Position numbers and translations under genes: made by a program. Positions 53,208-63,074 of a stretch of DNA of 64,000 bases are shown here, piece after piece. Source of the stretch: RHLJ01 sp965247355 (GTDB taxonomy: Bacteria > Bacteroidota > Rhodothermia > Balneolales > Balneolaceae). The notes beneath the pieces are model-generated. The model saw only the letters and a list, made by a program, of their open reading frames with translations. It was not told the origin of the DNA and searched no databases. Each line of letters opens with the position of its first letter. Within the stretch, counting starts at the first letter, position 1. The stretch lies in contig OZ252011.1 in the NCBI GenBank assembly GCA_965247355.1, positions 1,302,001 through 1,366,000 of the forward strand, in the 5' to 3' direction.

Positions 53208-54368
53208 TTGACGATTAAAAAGAAAAAAATAATCATTATTGGTGGTGGGGTTTCAGGAATTTCCTGCGCATTACTTTTACAGAAACTTGGCTTTAAAACT
53301 GAAGTAATTTCTAAAGATCCTTTGCTTCCTGCGAAACCAGCAGACCCTAAACTGGTAAGTAGTTTTCCGGCTGCTTCAATTATTCCTCATTCGATAGATT
53401 ACCCAAATTTGAAGACTCTTTTTGGAAATAGTCTCATTTTTTTTGAGAAGCTTTTTTCTGAGAATTTTAAAGGATTAGGTAAGCATTTGCATTACGAACT
53501 TTTTGCATATGAAGAAAAAGTACCCGAGTATGCTCCGTTAATGCACAATTATGAGTTATTGGATGATAGCTCAATCTTGAAGGCTCCAACTCACCCTTCA
53601 ATCCCAACTAAATTTGGTTTTAAATCTGAATGTTTTTTTGCTGATTGGAGCATTTATTTTCCTAATCTAATTGATGCGTATAAAAAAACTGGTGGTTTAG
53701 TCTCTATCAAAAAGATTAAACGAAGTGAACTTCAGGATCTGGATTCTGATATTATCATTAACTGCACAGAGTTTGGAGGTCCCGAGCTTGCCGGAGAGGC
53801 ATTTGATCCTGTAATTTACAAAGGACATTTACTCCATATAAATGATGTCCCGAAATTAAAAAATGAAGCAGGAAAAACAGTTTCCTATAATTTTACACCC
53901 GGGTACGAACATTATCACACTGAGAACGGCACTATTCTGGACGTGTACTGTTATTCGAGAGAAAATAAGCTTGTATTAGGCGGAAGCAGGTTAACAGGAA
54001 CGCTTTCCGAACATGATAAGTGGATTGGCGAAAAAAATATCGAGCCGTCTATAGAAATTGGTGATGTAAATATTCCTGAGCAGATTCTTTCCATAAATAA
54101 TGACATCATCAAGCACACTTTTGGGATTGATGTACATTCATTTCCGAATAAATTAGCGTATATAGGCTACCGTTTTATGGGAAATGAACAACCTGGACTA
54201 AAGCTTGAGGCTGAAGAGGCTTTTGATAAGATGATCATCCATAATTATGGACATGGGGGTGCCGGAGTTACCGTTAGCTGGGGATGCGCTTTTGAAGTAG
54301 CATCTATTATTTTAAAACGCCTACAATCTTCTGCTTTTGATTTGGACAAAGCACTATCAATAATCTAA
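53208..54368 (+). CDS. D-amino-acid oxidase family FAD-dependent oxidoreductase
   Basis: A 386-residue flavoprotein with a TTG start. The N-terminal dinucleotide loop IIIGGGVSGISCALLLQKLG is clear, followed by KTEVIS. Near the C-terminus the sequence NYGHGGAGVTVSWGCAFEVA closes the FAD site, as in D-amino-acid oxidase ('N.GHGG.G.t..wG.A'). DILDVYCYSRENKLVLGGSR-type strands fill the substrate domain. The enzyme may deaminate D-amino acids, which would match the D-amino-acid transaminase elsewhere in the window. Its stop overlaps the convergent MerC-like gene by 4 bases. Confidence 0.8.
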   Translation: MTIKKKKIIIIGGGVSGISCALLLQKLGFKTEVISKDPLLPAKPADPKLVSSFPAASIIPHSIDYPNLKTLFGNSLIFFEKLFSENFKGLGKHLHYELFAYEEKVPEYAPLMHNYELLDDSSILKAPTHPSIPTKFGFKSECFFADWSIYFPNLIDAYKKTGGLVSIKKIKRSELQDLDSDIIINCTEFGGPELAGEAFDPVIYKGHLLHINDVPKLKNEAGKTVSYNFTPGYEHYHTENGTILDVYCYSRENKLVLGGSRLTGTLSEHDKWIGEKNIEPSIEIGDVNIPEQILSINNDIIKHTFGIDVHSFPNKLAYIGYRFMGNEQPGLKLEAEEAFDKMIIHNYGHGGAGVTVSWGCAFEVASIILKRLQSSAFDLDKALSII

Positions 54369-54754
54369 GACTGAACTGGTCTTCGCTTAATTTTATAATT
54401 AAGCCAGTGCCCCCGGATAAGTAACAAACTTCCAATTAGAGTAACCCCTGCCTCTCCATATTCTCCGAGTGTTTCATTGAAGAACCATGCAATGAAAATG
54501 ATCAAAACGCCTGATATTAGGTATATCGTAGTAGCAATCGATTCGTGTTTACGACGAAGAGAAAGAATGACCGTTGGAGCAATAGCAAGAAAGAAAAATA
54601 AATGGGTATATCCGTGAAGTTCCTCAAAAGCAGGCCAGAGAGGAATCAAAGCTACAACAACGGGAACAAGTAAACAGTGAAGTGCACAAATACTAGATAG
54701 CCCTATGCCAATTCGATCCCAAAATCCCGGTTTTTCAGTTTTCGTATTACTCAT
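54365..54754 (-). CDS. MerC-domain membrane protein
   Basis: A 129-residue protein with four membrane helices. The signature SSICALHCLLVPVVVALIPL (two cysteines, C and C, in helix 1) is the MerC family's metal-binding pattern. The gene is not beside mercury-resistance regulators or merA. In Bacteroidota such proteins are common without a mer operon, so the substrate may be another metal or thiol. It is convergent with the flavoenzyme gene, and the stops overlap by 4 bases. Confidence 0.8.
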   Translation of the reverse strand: MSNTKTEKPGFWDRIGIGLSSICALHCLLVPVVVALIPLWPAFEELHGYTHLFFFLAIAPTVILSLRRKHESIATTIYLISGVLIIFIAWFFNETLGEYGEAGVTLIGSLLLIRGHWLNYKIKRRPVQS

Positions 54755-54836
54755 TGATTGACTTAGATAGAATTGTAAATGATACCCCTATTCGAAGTTG
54801 GGTTCAACCTTTCTCTTTTTGTTTTTATCTACTAAG

Positions 54837-55553
54837 TCAATCGATAAAAGAGTTGAGTTTAATATCTGCCTTATGCCAATTGGGCATAAATGTATCCATC
54901 AATGTATAGAATTTTTTGTTGTGTAAGCGTTCCAAAAGATGAACCATTTCATGAACTACTACCATCTCCAGACAATCATAACTTTTCTTGGCGAGCTCAA
55001 GATTAAGCCAAATTCTGCCAGCATTAATGTTGCAAGTCCCCCATCGTGTTTTCATTTTCTTCACTCCAAACTCCTGAACTTGTACTTTCATGATGGCTTC
55101 ATACTTCTGAATGAGCTCCGAAACCATTTGCTTAAGTTGACCTCTGTACCAATCATCCAATAGTTTCATCCTCTTATTCAGTGTGTTCTTTCCTCTGATT
55201 TGCATCACTAAAGAATCGCCTTGAAGATGAACACTGGATTTAGAAGCATTCTGAGTTACAATCAAAAAATACTCACTCCCCAAAAACAAATGTTTTTCTC
55301 CGGATGAAAAATTCAGAGAGGGTTCAGGTTTTATAAACGCCGCTTTTTCTTTTTGATTTTTGATCCAGCTGATCTTAGAGGTAATAAAACGATTTAAATG
55401 TCTTTCTGAAACTCTTAATGGACAAGAAACCCGAACAGCACCACTCCTTCTGTTTACCCGAACATATAAATTCTTTATTGGCTTTCTTGAAACCTCAACT
55501 TCAACCCCATCTACCTCTATAGTATAAACCTTGCTTTTCTTTCTTCTAAACAT
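54837..55553 (-). CDS. YgjP-like metallopeptidase (DUF45)
   Basis: A 238-residue protein of the YgjP / WLM / SprT-like family. The zinc site is VVHEMVHLLERLHNKKFY (HExxH plus the second-shell His). The MKTRWGTCNINAGRIWLNLE segment is the family's other signature, and MPNWHKADIKLN closes the domain. The N-terminal ~60 residues are basic. A TTG six bases upstream of the chosen ATG is an alternative start. Substrate unknown. Confidence 0.88.
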   Translation of the reverse strand: MFRRKKSKVYTIEVDGVEVEVSRKPIKNLYVRVNRRSGAVRVSCPLRVSERHLNRFITSKISWIKNQKEKAAFIKPEPSLNFSSGEKHLFLGSEYFLIVTQNASKSSVHLQGDSLVMQIRGKNTLNKRMKLLDDWYRGQLKQMVSELIQKYEAIMKVQVQEFGVKKMKTRWGTCNINAGRIWLNLELAKKSYDCLEMVVVHEMVHLLERLHNKKFYTLMDTFMPNWHKADIKLNSFID

Positions 55554-55674
55554 GCTCAACGATAAGAACTTATCTGATTTTATTTTTGCTATTTTTTATG
55601 AAACACAGATTTAATTGTCTGATACTGTTTCTTTTTTTACTTAGTTATAGTCTCGACAACTTATAAATAGTTAA

Positions 55675-56550
55675 TTGAAGAAATTTTTACGCATACTTAA
55701 ATGGTTGATAGCTATTGCTCTTCTTAGCTTCATTGGGATTATTATTTTTATTCATACTGTGGATTTTTCTATTAGTCAGGAAGAAATTGATAGTGCTTTT
55801 GAGGGACTTGATTATTCTCCTGAATACTATTCTTTCACATCTGAAGGAAGAGACATGCACTATGTAGCAGTTGGAGATACTTCAAAACAAGCCGTGTTAT
55901 TTGTACATGGATCTCCGGGAACCTGGGATAATTTCCTGTATTTCCTTGCAGACTCCTCAGCATTAAAAAATTACCGATTAATTGCTGTTGACCGCCCCGG
56001 ATTTGGAAAAAGTGGAAATGGTATCCCTGAGCGATCTCTTAAAAAGCAGGCTGAAGTTATCAATGAAGTGCTGCTGAAAGAGCAAACTTCTGCGATTTTG
56101 GTAGGTCATTCTTATGGGGGACCAGTGATTACGCGTATGGCAATCGATTTTCCAGACTATACTGATGGACTGATTTTAGTTGCTGCATCGGTTGATCCTG
56201 GTCTTGAAGAAACCAAATGGTATCAAATACCGGTACACTATAAAATTTTGTCATGGATACTTCCTGATCTTCTGTATTCAACCAATGAGGAAATCCTGGT
56301 TTTAAAGAAGGAACTGGAAAAAATGAAGGCGGATTGGGATCAAATCACACAACCAGTATCTGTTATTCAGGGTGGGAATGATATGCTGGTCCCCAAAGAG
56401 AATGCAGATTTTGCTGAAAGAATGTTAGTGAATGCTCCAGTAGAAATGATCATGGTTCCGGAGATGAATCACTTTGTACCCTGGAACCGAAGTGATTTAA
56501 TCCGAAAGGAAATTGAGCGCCTTACAATATTAACTGGCTCTGAATATTGA
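55675..56550 (+). CDS. Alpha/beta hydrolase with N-terminal membrane anchor
   Basis: A 291-residue protein with a TTG start. The N-terminal helix (~8-27, KWLIAIALLSFIGIIIFIHT) would anchor it in the membrane. The hydrolase domain has VLFVHGSPGTWDNFLYF, the nucleophile elbow VGHSYGGPV (Ser146), the acid in VIQGGNDMLVPKENADF, and the His in EMNHFVPW. This is the usual Ser-Asp-His triad. The substrate is an ester or amide not identifiable from sequence. It is followed by a terminator shared with the convergent BI-1 gene. Confidence 0.82.
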   Translation: MKKFLRILKWLIAIALLSFIGIIIFIHTVDFSISQEEIDSAFEGLDYSPEYYSFTSEGRDMHYVAVGDTSKQAVLFVHGSPGTWDNFLYFLADSSALKNYRLIAVDRPGFGKSGNGIPERSLKKQAEVINEVLLKEQTSAILVGHSYGGPVITRMAIDFPDYTDGLILVAASVDPGLEETKWYQIPVHYKILSWILPDLLYSTNEEILVLKKELEKMKADWDQITQPVSVIQGGNDMLVPKENADFAERMLVNAPVEMIMVPEMNHFVPWNRSDLIRKEIERLTILTGSEY

Positions 56551-56558
56551 GTACAAAA

Positions 56559-56586
56559 AAATCCCAACCTGAAAAGATTGGGATTT
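56559..56586. terminator. Bidirectional terminator between hydrolase and BI-1 genes
   Basis: A 9-bp perfect stem (AAATCCCAA / TTGGGATTT) with a 10-base loop is flanked by an A run on the left and A/T-rich sequence on the right. It lies between two convergent genes, so it serves both. Confidence 0.85.
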
Positions 56587-56606
56587 AAATTTCTGATAGG
56601 CTTTTA

Positions 56607-57299
56607 TTATCGGCGATTGCCAAATATTCTCAATAGCAGAATAAAGAGGTTAATGAAATCAAGGTACAAAGCAAGTGCACCCATGATTGCTCCCTTTCTA
56701 CCTTCCTCCGTCTCAATATCTAATTCAAGACTCATTTTCTTGATCTTTTGGGTGTCGTAGGCAGTTAAACCCACAAAAATTAATACCCCAGCATAAGTAA
56801 TAATCCAATATAATCCGGAACTATGCCAGAAGATATTAACTACACTGGCAATGATCAGTCCTATTAGAGCCATAAATAATAGATTACCCCACGAAGTAAG
56901 GTCTTTCTTTGTAAAATATCCATAAGCACTCATTGCTCCGAATGTTCCTGCGGTAATAAAGAAGGTAGTTGCCACAGAAGCACCCGTATAAATTACCAGT
57001 AAGATAGAAAGTGTCAACCCATTAAGTGCTGAATACAGTAAGAACAATCCAATTGCCATATTCGAAGAAATACGGTTTATAGCCGAAACCATCCAGACTA
57101 CAAGCCCGATTTCAACTATCATTAGTCCTATAAAACCAAATTGTGAACCTAGAATCAGGCTCATCATTGTTTCAGATGACACCGTTCGTAGTGCTACGAA
57201 ACCTGTAATTGCAAGCGCCAAACACATCCATGCGTACACTTTATTTATGAATGAAATTTGTAAGCTTTTAACCTGATCAGCTGTTAATTGAGTATACAT
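56607..57299 (-). CDS. Bax inhibitor-1 / YccA family membrane protein
   Basis: A 230-residue protein with seven membrane helices. The N-terminal VYAWMCLALAITGFVALRTV, the central YGYFTKKDLTSWGNLLFMAL, VGLTAYDTQKIKKMSLELD and the C-terminal ALYLDFINLFILLLRIFGNR (with the family's conserved 'LYlDfiNlFl.lLr..g') are diagnostic. BI-1 proteins are membrane-embedded, pH-sensitive calcium-leak channels in studied cases; in bacteria their role is not settled (YccA modulates FtsH). Confidence 0.92.
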   Translation of the reverse strand: MYTQLTADQVKSLQISFINKVYAWMCLALAITGFVALRTVSSETMMSLILGSQFGFIGLMIVEIGLVVWMVSAINRISSNMAIGLFLLYSALNGLTLSILLVIYTGASVATTFFITAGTFGAMSAYGYFTKKDLTSWGNLLFMALIGLIIASVVNIFWHSSGLYWIITYAGVLIFVGLTAYDTQKIKKMSLELDIETEEGRKGAIMGALALYLDFINLFILLLRIFGNRR

Positions 57300-57379
57300 T
57301 TTAGTAATTGATTTAAAAGTTCTTTTAATGCCATAAGATAATGAACTGGCACCAGAATTATTGCAATTCCTGTGCCAAT

Positions 57380-60013
57380 TTAGCTACCGAACCAATAACT
57401 AAATTTAAGCAGGAATATGTTGACCGGATCGTCTGTAAAAATGTCCACTGAACTTTCGAATGGAGTAAAACGACTGTTACCGAACCCAAGATTTTCCCTT
57501 TCTTGCTGCCATACTAAAAAGATGGTTGAGCCCGGGCGGTACTCATATCTTAAAACAGCATTTCCCTGAATTGTACGAAAATCAAAATCGAAGGAAGAAT
57601 TGAAGGCATCAACCGAAGCCTGATCCGTAATATCTTCCAATGGGGTAAAATTGTAAGTTTTACTTTGATTGAAATATTTAAAATTATAAAAGTCTGCGGA
57701 ATAGATTAAAGGACGGGCATAGGTTTGTAAACTTAACTTTGAAGAAAATGTCCAGTTAAGTCGGAATTCAGTGTAGAAAATATCTAAATCAGCCTCAGAG
57801 AACAGAGTACCATAGGTATCGCTCTCATAACCATCAAAAAATTCTGGCTTTTCATTGGTCGATTTCTCAATAAATAAGGTTGGAGAAACACTTAATTGGA
57901 TGAAGCTTACCGGACGATAATAAATATTGGTATAAACACTAGAGCTAAACTCACCGGATGTATCTCTCCTATACGAACCCCCTATAGAAGCATAAAAATT
58001 CTTCGTTGAGTTGGAAGTGATTTGTAGAGAACTACTCCAATCACGTGGTCTTTTTAAAACAGCGCCTCCTCTCGAGCTCCGATCATCATAAAACTGGCCT
58101 GTAAATCCGGCAGTTCCAAGAATTGTCCAAAGGTTATTAAGTTGGAAATAAGCTCCTGAAGAGTAAAAATTCATGATCATATCGCCATCAAAATTCCATG
58201 CATAGCCGCCATACGTCCAAAGTAAAAAGAAGCGAAACATATCTGAGCTCACGTTTAAATATTCAGCATATAAATGCGGGGATCTGTAATCTGCACGTTC
58301 AAGAAAACCGATGTCATTTACTTCATATCCGGGACTCATTTCTGAGTAGGTAAAAGAATACCGCAATCCTGCTCCGCTATATTTTCCAATACTAAATTCT
58401 CCAAAATAGCCATTCAAGTTTGTCTTAGATGAATCAACGGATAAATAGTCAGAGTCCACTCTGTTATAATATCTGGCTGAAGTTGTTTGGGTGTTAATAA
58501 TTGAATTTTCTGTTCCATTCACCTGACTAAACGCCAATACCCCTCCTGCTCCCCAATTTCTATTAGCCCAAAAATGCTGCCCGTCTACCCCAACCTGATA
58601 AGCTGATTGATGAAGATAATTTTCAAGATAGGAACCGCTCATAGACCGATTTACAGCGCTTACAAATCCACCAATCTGGGTATCGCCGTCATTTAAATCC
58701 TGGCGCACTCTGGTTACTAAATAATTTGTTGCAGGCTCGATAGTATACGAATCGTTTATTGGTTGGACTGCTAAATTACCCGGATCAATGTAATAGTCAG
58801 CTGATTCTTCAAGTGTGTAGGCATTCAGTATCCCGAGAGATAAACCACCTTCGGTTTTTCCACTCACTTTGGCCGCTCCGGCAATAGTTGTTTCAGCTGG
58901 GCGATCCTCAAAGGTAGCGTTTATCCCAGCCTGTGCAGTCTGCCCGAATGGATCTTTCCCAATTCGGCGGCTATAAAAATTGGTATGCGAACTGAATGTG
59001 TTTTGTGATGGTGTGCTCCCGAATGAAAAGATATCACTACCCTCAAGAAAAAATGGGCGCTGTTCAGCAAAAAAGTCTTCAAAAACAGTGAGATTAATAG
59101 TAGCCGGATCAGCCTCAACCTGACCAAAATCAGGGTTTATAGTCCCTGTAAGGGTAAAGTCGGAGGTAAGTCCATATTTAAAATCACCTCCGGCTTTTAC
59201 AGTAAATTCATTTTGCTCATAGAAGGGATTTCCATTATTTAAATCAGGTTCCCGTTTCAACTCTCCAGATACGTAAGGTACAATCTCCAATCTAAGTGGG
59301 CGGGATAAGTCTCTGATACCTTCTAAATCTCCAAAAAAAGAAACCTCGCCATATTCCTCTCTTGGGATTCTTGCCCAATAATTAAATTCGTCATATCGTG
59401 CAATTTGTCGCTCAAAGTTGATTCCCCAGGTTTGTTCATTCCGTGAAGAAGTAAAGCGAAGCTGAGAAAGTGGAATTCTAAACTCTGCAATCCACCCTTC
59501 TGAATTAATGGAAGTCTCAGCATCCCAAACTGCATCCCATAAAATATCCTCCTCAACATCATTAAAAAACATGATATCCTTTTGAACACCTTTTGGATTT
59601 ACCCCAAACGTAAATGCAGTACGATTATCATTATAGCTGTCAATACTCACAAATATCCAGTCACTTAATTCATCACCATCTCTTCTAAACAAAGTTGAAG
59701 TGATTGAATCCGGGGAACTGTCATAATTAAAAGCCCCTACATAGAGGTATTTATCCGAATAAAGTACTTTGACTTCGGTTCTTTGACTTGGCTTGCCACC
59801 ATCAACCGGGAAGTTCTGAATGAAATTTTTGGCTAATTCAGCTGATTCCCACGCACTTTCATTGAGTATACCATCAATTTGAATCGCATTGTCTGAGGTC
59901 ACTCTTTGAGCCTGTAATGCGGGCTTTATTGAAGCCGATTGTGCATGTACACTCTCTGCTAAAACGAACGCAATAATAGCCATGAAAACAAAAACACCCA
60001 ACGTGTTCTTCAT
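57380..60013 (-). CDS. DUF5916 / CBM9-like outer-membrane protein, copy 1
   Basis: An 877-residue protein with a signal peptide. Residues ~30-210 are a CBM9-like sugar-binding domain (IQIDGILNESAWESAELAKN, LYVGAFNYDSSPDSITSTLF, AEFRIPLSQLRF). The rest is the DUF5916 domain, a barrel-like segment of alternating strands with INPDFGQVEADPATINLTVF and FFAEQRPFFLEGSDIF. It ends in NIFLLKFSYWFGS with a C-terminal aromatic residue, as in outer-membrane barrels. The neighbour at 60159 is a paralogue. The function is unknown; uptake or sensing of a carbohydrate is plausible. Confidence 0.85.
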   Translation of the reverse strand: MKNTLGVFVFMAIIAFVLAESVHAQSASIKPALQAQRVTSDNAIQIDGILNESAWESAELAKNFIQNFPVDGGKPSQRTEVKVLYSDKYLYVGAFNYDSSPDSITSTLFRRDGDELSDWIFVSIDSYNDNRTAFTFGVNPKGVQKDIMFFNDVEEDILWDAVWDAETSINSEGWIAEFRIPLSQLRFTSSRNEQTWGINFERQIARYDEFNYWARIPREEYGEVSFFGDLEGIRDLSRPLRLEIVPYVSGELKREPDLNNGNPFYEQNEFTVKAGGDFKYGLTSDFTLTGTINPDFGQVEADPATINLTVFEDFFAEQRPFFLEGSDIFSFGSTPSQNTFSSHTNFYSRRIGKDPFGQTAQAGINATFEDRPAETTIAGAAKVSGKTEGGLSLGILNAYTLEESADYYIDPGNLAVQPINDSYTIEPATNYLVTRVRQDLNDGDTQIGGFVSAVNRSMSGSYLENYLHQSAYQVGVDGQHFWANRNWGAGGVLAFSQVNGTENSIINTQTTSARYYNRVDSDYLSVDSSKTNLNGYFGEFSIGKYSGAGLRYSFTYSEMSPGYEVNDIGFLERADYRSPHLYAEYLNVSSDMFRFFLLWTYGGYAWNFDGDMIMNFYSSGAYFQLNNLWTILGTAGFTGQFYDDRSSRGGAVLKRPRDWSSSLQITSNSTKNFYASIGGSYRRDTSGEFSSSVYTNIYYRPVSFIQLSVSPTLFIEKSTNEKPEFFDGYESDTYGTLFSEADLDIFYTEFRLNWTFSSKLSLQTYARPLIYSADFYNFKYFNQSKTYNFTPLEDITDQASVDAFNSSFDFDFRTIQGNAVLRYEYRPGSTIFLVWQQERENLGFGNSRFTPFESSVDIFTDDPVNIFLLKFSYWFGS

Positions 60014-60114
60014 CCGTATTCCTGTAACTGTATTCTTTTCTGTGAGCCCCTTTTCTCGGGAATTATGCCCCTTTTGAAAGGTAAGAGGATAATACAGTGC
60101 TATTGTTACAAATA

Positions 60115-60140
60115 AAAAAAGGGTGTTTACACCCTTTTTT
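60115..60140 (-). terminator. Terminator of DUF5916 copy 2
   Basis: A perfect 12-bp stem (AAAAAAGGGTGT / ACACCCTTTTTT) with a two-base loop, 19 bases after the stop of the gene at 60159 (minus strand). It separates the two DUF5916 genes, so copy 1 must have its own promoter in the remaining ~100 bases. Confidence 0.9.
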
Positions 60141-60158
60141 ATATACTTTTATAACTAC

Positions 60159-62951
60159 TTAGGTTCCAAACCAATAGCTAAATTTTATCAGAAATACGTT
60201 GGTTGGTTTTGGATCTAAAATATTGATTAAGTCCCGGCTAAAATCATGTCTGCCATTATCTATTGAGCCTTCTCTTTGTTGTTGCCAAACAAGAAAAAAT
60301 GTGGAACCTGGCTTGTATTCCCATCGAAATACAGCATTACCCTGAAGAGATCTAAAAGTGAAATCCGAGCGTGAAAATTCAAAATCTTCTGTTCCATCTT
60401 CATCTATGTCTACAGCAAAATCACCGTTACCAGATTCGGTTAAGATACCTTCGTCTTTCCCGTAACGGTCAAATCCAAAACCTCCCGGGTCATTAAACTC
60501 CCCAAAATTGCTGAACCGCGATGAAGCTATAAAAGGTCTGAAATAGGTTTGGAGACTGATTTTTGGTGTGAATGTCCAGTTTAAACGAATACTAGTTGAA
60601 AGGTTCGCACTTCTTGCATCAGCAAAAATATAGCGTTTACCAAAGGTTTGATTTGCATCGGGATCATTGACACCTCGGTCGATAGTTGCTACATATTGAT
60701 CTTCATCTAACTCAAAGCCGATTTCCGGGGAAATACTTAACTGAATAAATGTGGTTGGTCGATAATTAATATTTAACCAGTAATAATCATCGTACTCATT
60801 TTCAATATCCCTCCTGTGGAATTGTCCGGTGCTAAATGACAACATCTTAGAACGATCGCTTCCAATATTGAAATTGATATTGTAGTCACTGTTGTAATTC
60901 ATCAATGGTCCGCCTCGTGTTAACCGGTCAGAAACCCTACCGAATGAGGTATTAAAGTTCCCGTTAAAGTACCATTGATTCTTAAACCTCATGAAACCAC
61001 CCAGATTGTAATTCTGAAACAACCGGTCTCCATCATAATTCCATCCATGTAAATGATAGCTCCACATTTCCCAGGCTTGTACTTTTTTGGGTGCAGTTTC
61101 CTGCCATTGAAATGCAAAAGCCACAGACCTGTAATCTGCTCTGTTTTGAAAACCTAAATCGTTAGTTTCATAACCAGGACTAACTTCAGAGTATGTTGCT
61201 GAACCCGTAAAATGATCTCCGGAAGACTTTCTGATACTTAATTCTGTAGCGAAACCTTCTAAACTGGTTTTTGTTGGATCAACATTTAGCTCGTCTGAAT
61301 CAACACGTTGCATATATCTTTGGGGAGCTCGCTGAGCCATCTCTATTGTTTCCGCACTACCGTTAATCTGGCTTACCGAAAAAGTACCACTAACAACATA
61401 CTCACGATCATTCCAATTATGTTCAAAATCAACCCCAGAAACATAAGCTGAGTTTCTCAGATAGTTTTCGAAATACGTTCCATCAATATTTCGGTTAACC
61501 GCACTTAAGAATCCACCGGCAACTGTATTCCCTTCGTTAATGTCTTTTTTAACACGGGTTACCAGATAATTTGATGCAGGCTCAACACTATACTTTCCAG
61601 TAGATTGTCCTATTACATTTCCCTGATCTAAAGTAAAAGAAGCTGTTTCTTCCAAGGTATAAGCATTTAAAACTCCTATTGACCAACCGGATTTAGTTTT
61701 ACCACTTATCTTAGCTGCGGCTGCAATATTAGTCTGAGCAGGCATATCCTGATAAGAACTCTGAAGACTATCTCCGTTAAATACCGATCCATTGCTGAAC
61801 TCATTATATCTTCCCAATGATCCTTGAGGAGAGCGCCCTATCCTTCGGGAATAAAAAGTATTCGGATTTCCGAAGTTATTATAGGTACGGGTACCTCCAA
61901 ACCGAAAAATGTCATTCCCTTCCAAAAAGAAAGGTCTGCGTTCACTAAAAAACACTTCAAACTGTGAAAGGTTTATAGTCGCTGGATCAGCTTCAACCTG
62001 ACCAAAATCAGGGTTAATCGTTGCTGTAATAGTTAAATCTGAAGTAAGCCCGTACTTGACATCCCCACCAAACCCAAAGTTAAGTGCATTACTCTCGTAA
62101 TACGGATTATCAGGATCTCCTTCGGGCTCTCTTGTTAATCTTGAAGATAAATAAGGTGTAATCTCAAGTCGACGTGGTTCCTGGAGATTTGAAATCCCAT
62201 TTAACCTTCCAAAATTTGATACTACACCAGCCTCTGTTTGTGAGGTAGGCGCCCAGTAATCAATTTCGTTATGTCTCGCTATTCTCCGCTGGAAGTTAAT
62301 TCCCCAACTTTGGTTAATCTCTTGGGAGCTAAACCTGAGTTGGGAAAGAGGAATTTTCATCTCCACCGACCAGCCGTTGGCATGTGTTTGTGCTTCGGCT
62401 TCCCATACCGCATCCCATAGCACATCTTCGCTGTTATCATCAAAATAAAGGATATCTTTTTGTACGCCCCGTGGATTTACCGCAAACGTAAACGCTGTGC
62501 GCTTATCATTATAACTGTCGAAACTAACATATACCCAGTCACTGGTTTCATTTCCATCCCGCCGGAATAAAGGACTTGTCGTAGAATCAATGTCAGTTTC
62601 AAATGCCATTATCCCTACATAAATATATTTATCTGTATATAAAATTCTGGCTTCGGTACGTTGAGAAGGCTGTCCCCCATCTACCGGAAAACGTTGGGTA
62701 AACCCTGTGGCAATCGGAGCTGTTTGCCATATTAGTTCATCGAGATTTCCATCGAGTGTGATTCCTTCTCCGCGTATTCTTATGGCCTCCATTGTTGGAG
62801 CATCAACATCCCCCAGTCTGTAATCTGTTGTAAGATTAACCCCCGAATTTCTTTGTTGTTCTACCGATATTTCGACCGGTAATTGTTCCTGAGCTGCTAC
62901 TTTCGTCCCGAAAACAAGACATACTATGAGCAGGGGTAATAGTTTTTTCAT
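60159..62951 (-). CDS. DUF5916 / CBM9-like outer-membrane protein, copy 2
   Basis: A 930-residue paralogue of the gene at 57380, with a signal peptide (MKKLLPLLIVCLVFGTKVAA). The CBM9-like part (ITLDGNLDELIWQTAPIATG; MKIPLSQLRFSSQEINQSWG) is followed by DUF5916 (INPDFGQVEADPATINLSQF and FFSERRPFFLEGNDIFRFGG). It ends in NVFLIKFSYWFGT, nearly the same terminus as copy 1. Relative to copy 1 it has a longer N-terminus and insertions near residues 370-390 and 860. A GC-rich hairpin at 62976-63011 lies in its leader. Confidence 0.85.
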   Translation of the reverse strand: MKKLLPLLIVCLVFGTKVAAQEQLPVEISVEQQRNSGVNLTTDYRLGDVDAPTMEAIRIRGEGITLDGNLDELIWQTAPIATGFTQRFPVDGGQPSQRTEARILYTDKYIYVGIMAFETDIDSTTSPLFRRDGNETSDWVYVSFDSYNDKRTAFTFAVNPRGVQKDILYFDDNSEDVLWDAVWEAEAQTHANGWSVEMKIPLSQLRFSSQEINQSWGINFQRRIARHNEIDYWAPTSQTEAGVVSNFGRLNGISNLQEPRRLEITPYLSSRLTREPEGDPDNPYYESNALNFGFGGDVKYGLTSDLTITATINPDFGQVEADPATINLSQFEVFFSERRPFFLEGNDIFRFGGTRTYNNFGNPNTFYSRRIGRSPQGSLGRYNEFSNGSVFNGDSLQSSYQDMPAQTNIAAAAKISGKTKSGWSIGVLNAYTLEETASFTLDQGNVIGQSTGKYSVEPASNYLVTRVKKDINEGNTVAGGFLSAVNRNIDGTYFENYLRNSAYVSGVDFEHNWNDREYVVSGTFSVSQINGSAETIEMAQRAPQRYMQRVDSDELNVDPTKTSLEGFATELSIRKSSGDHFTGSATYSEVSPGYETNDLGFQNRADYRSVAFAFQWQETAPKKVQAWEMWSYHLHGWNYDGDRLFQNYNLGGFMRFKNQWYFNGNFNTSFGRVSDRLTRGGPLMNYNSDYNINFNIGSDRSKMLSFSTGQFHRRDIENEYDDYYWLNINYRPTTFIQLSISPEIGFELDEDQYVATIDRGVNDPDANQTFGKRYIFADARSANLSTSIRLNWTFTPKISLQTYFRPFIASSRFSNFGEFNDPGGFGFDRYGKDEGILTESGNGDFAVDIDEDGTEDFEFSRSDFTFRSLQGNAVFRWEYKPGSTFFLVWQQQREGSIDNGRHDFSRDLINILDPKPTNVFLIKFSYWFGT

Positions 62952-62975
62952 GATATAACCAGGCTGGGCTTTTCT

Positions 62976-63011
62976 CCGGCAAGTCAGAGTTTCACCTCTG
63001 AGTATTGCCGG
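62976..63011 (-). promoter_or_regulatory. GC-rich hairpin in the leader of DUF5916 copy 2
   Basis: Two nested arms are seen: CCGGCAA (62976-62982) with TTGCCGG (63005-63011) outside, and CAGAG (62985-62989) with CTCTG (62996-63000) inside, joined by a short internal loop. It sits ~25 bases upstream of the ATG and ~65 bases after the DUF4097 stop. No U run follows on the minus strand, so it is not a typical terminator. A structured 5' UTR or the end of an upstream transcript are both possible. Confidence 0.45.
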
Positions 63012-63074
63012 ATAAGCGATTCAAATTTTCTTAGGGGTTTGACGGGAAGAAACTTCTATCGTTTCCTTGATTTA

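Noticed and set aside
63005..63074. Riboswitch in the leader of DUF5916 copy 2
   Set aside because: The hairpin lacks the conserved core of any riboswitch I can recognise, so it is kept only as a structured element of unknown role.
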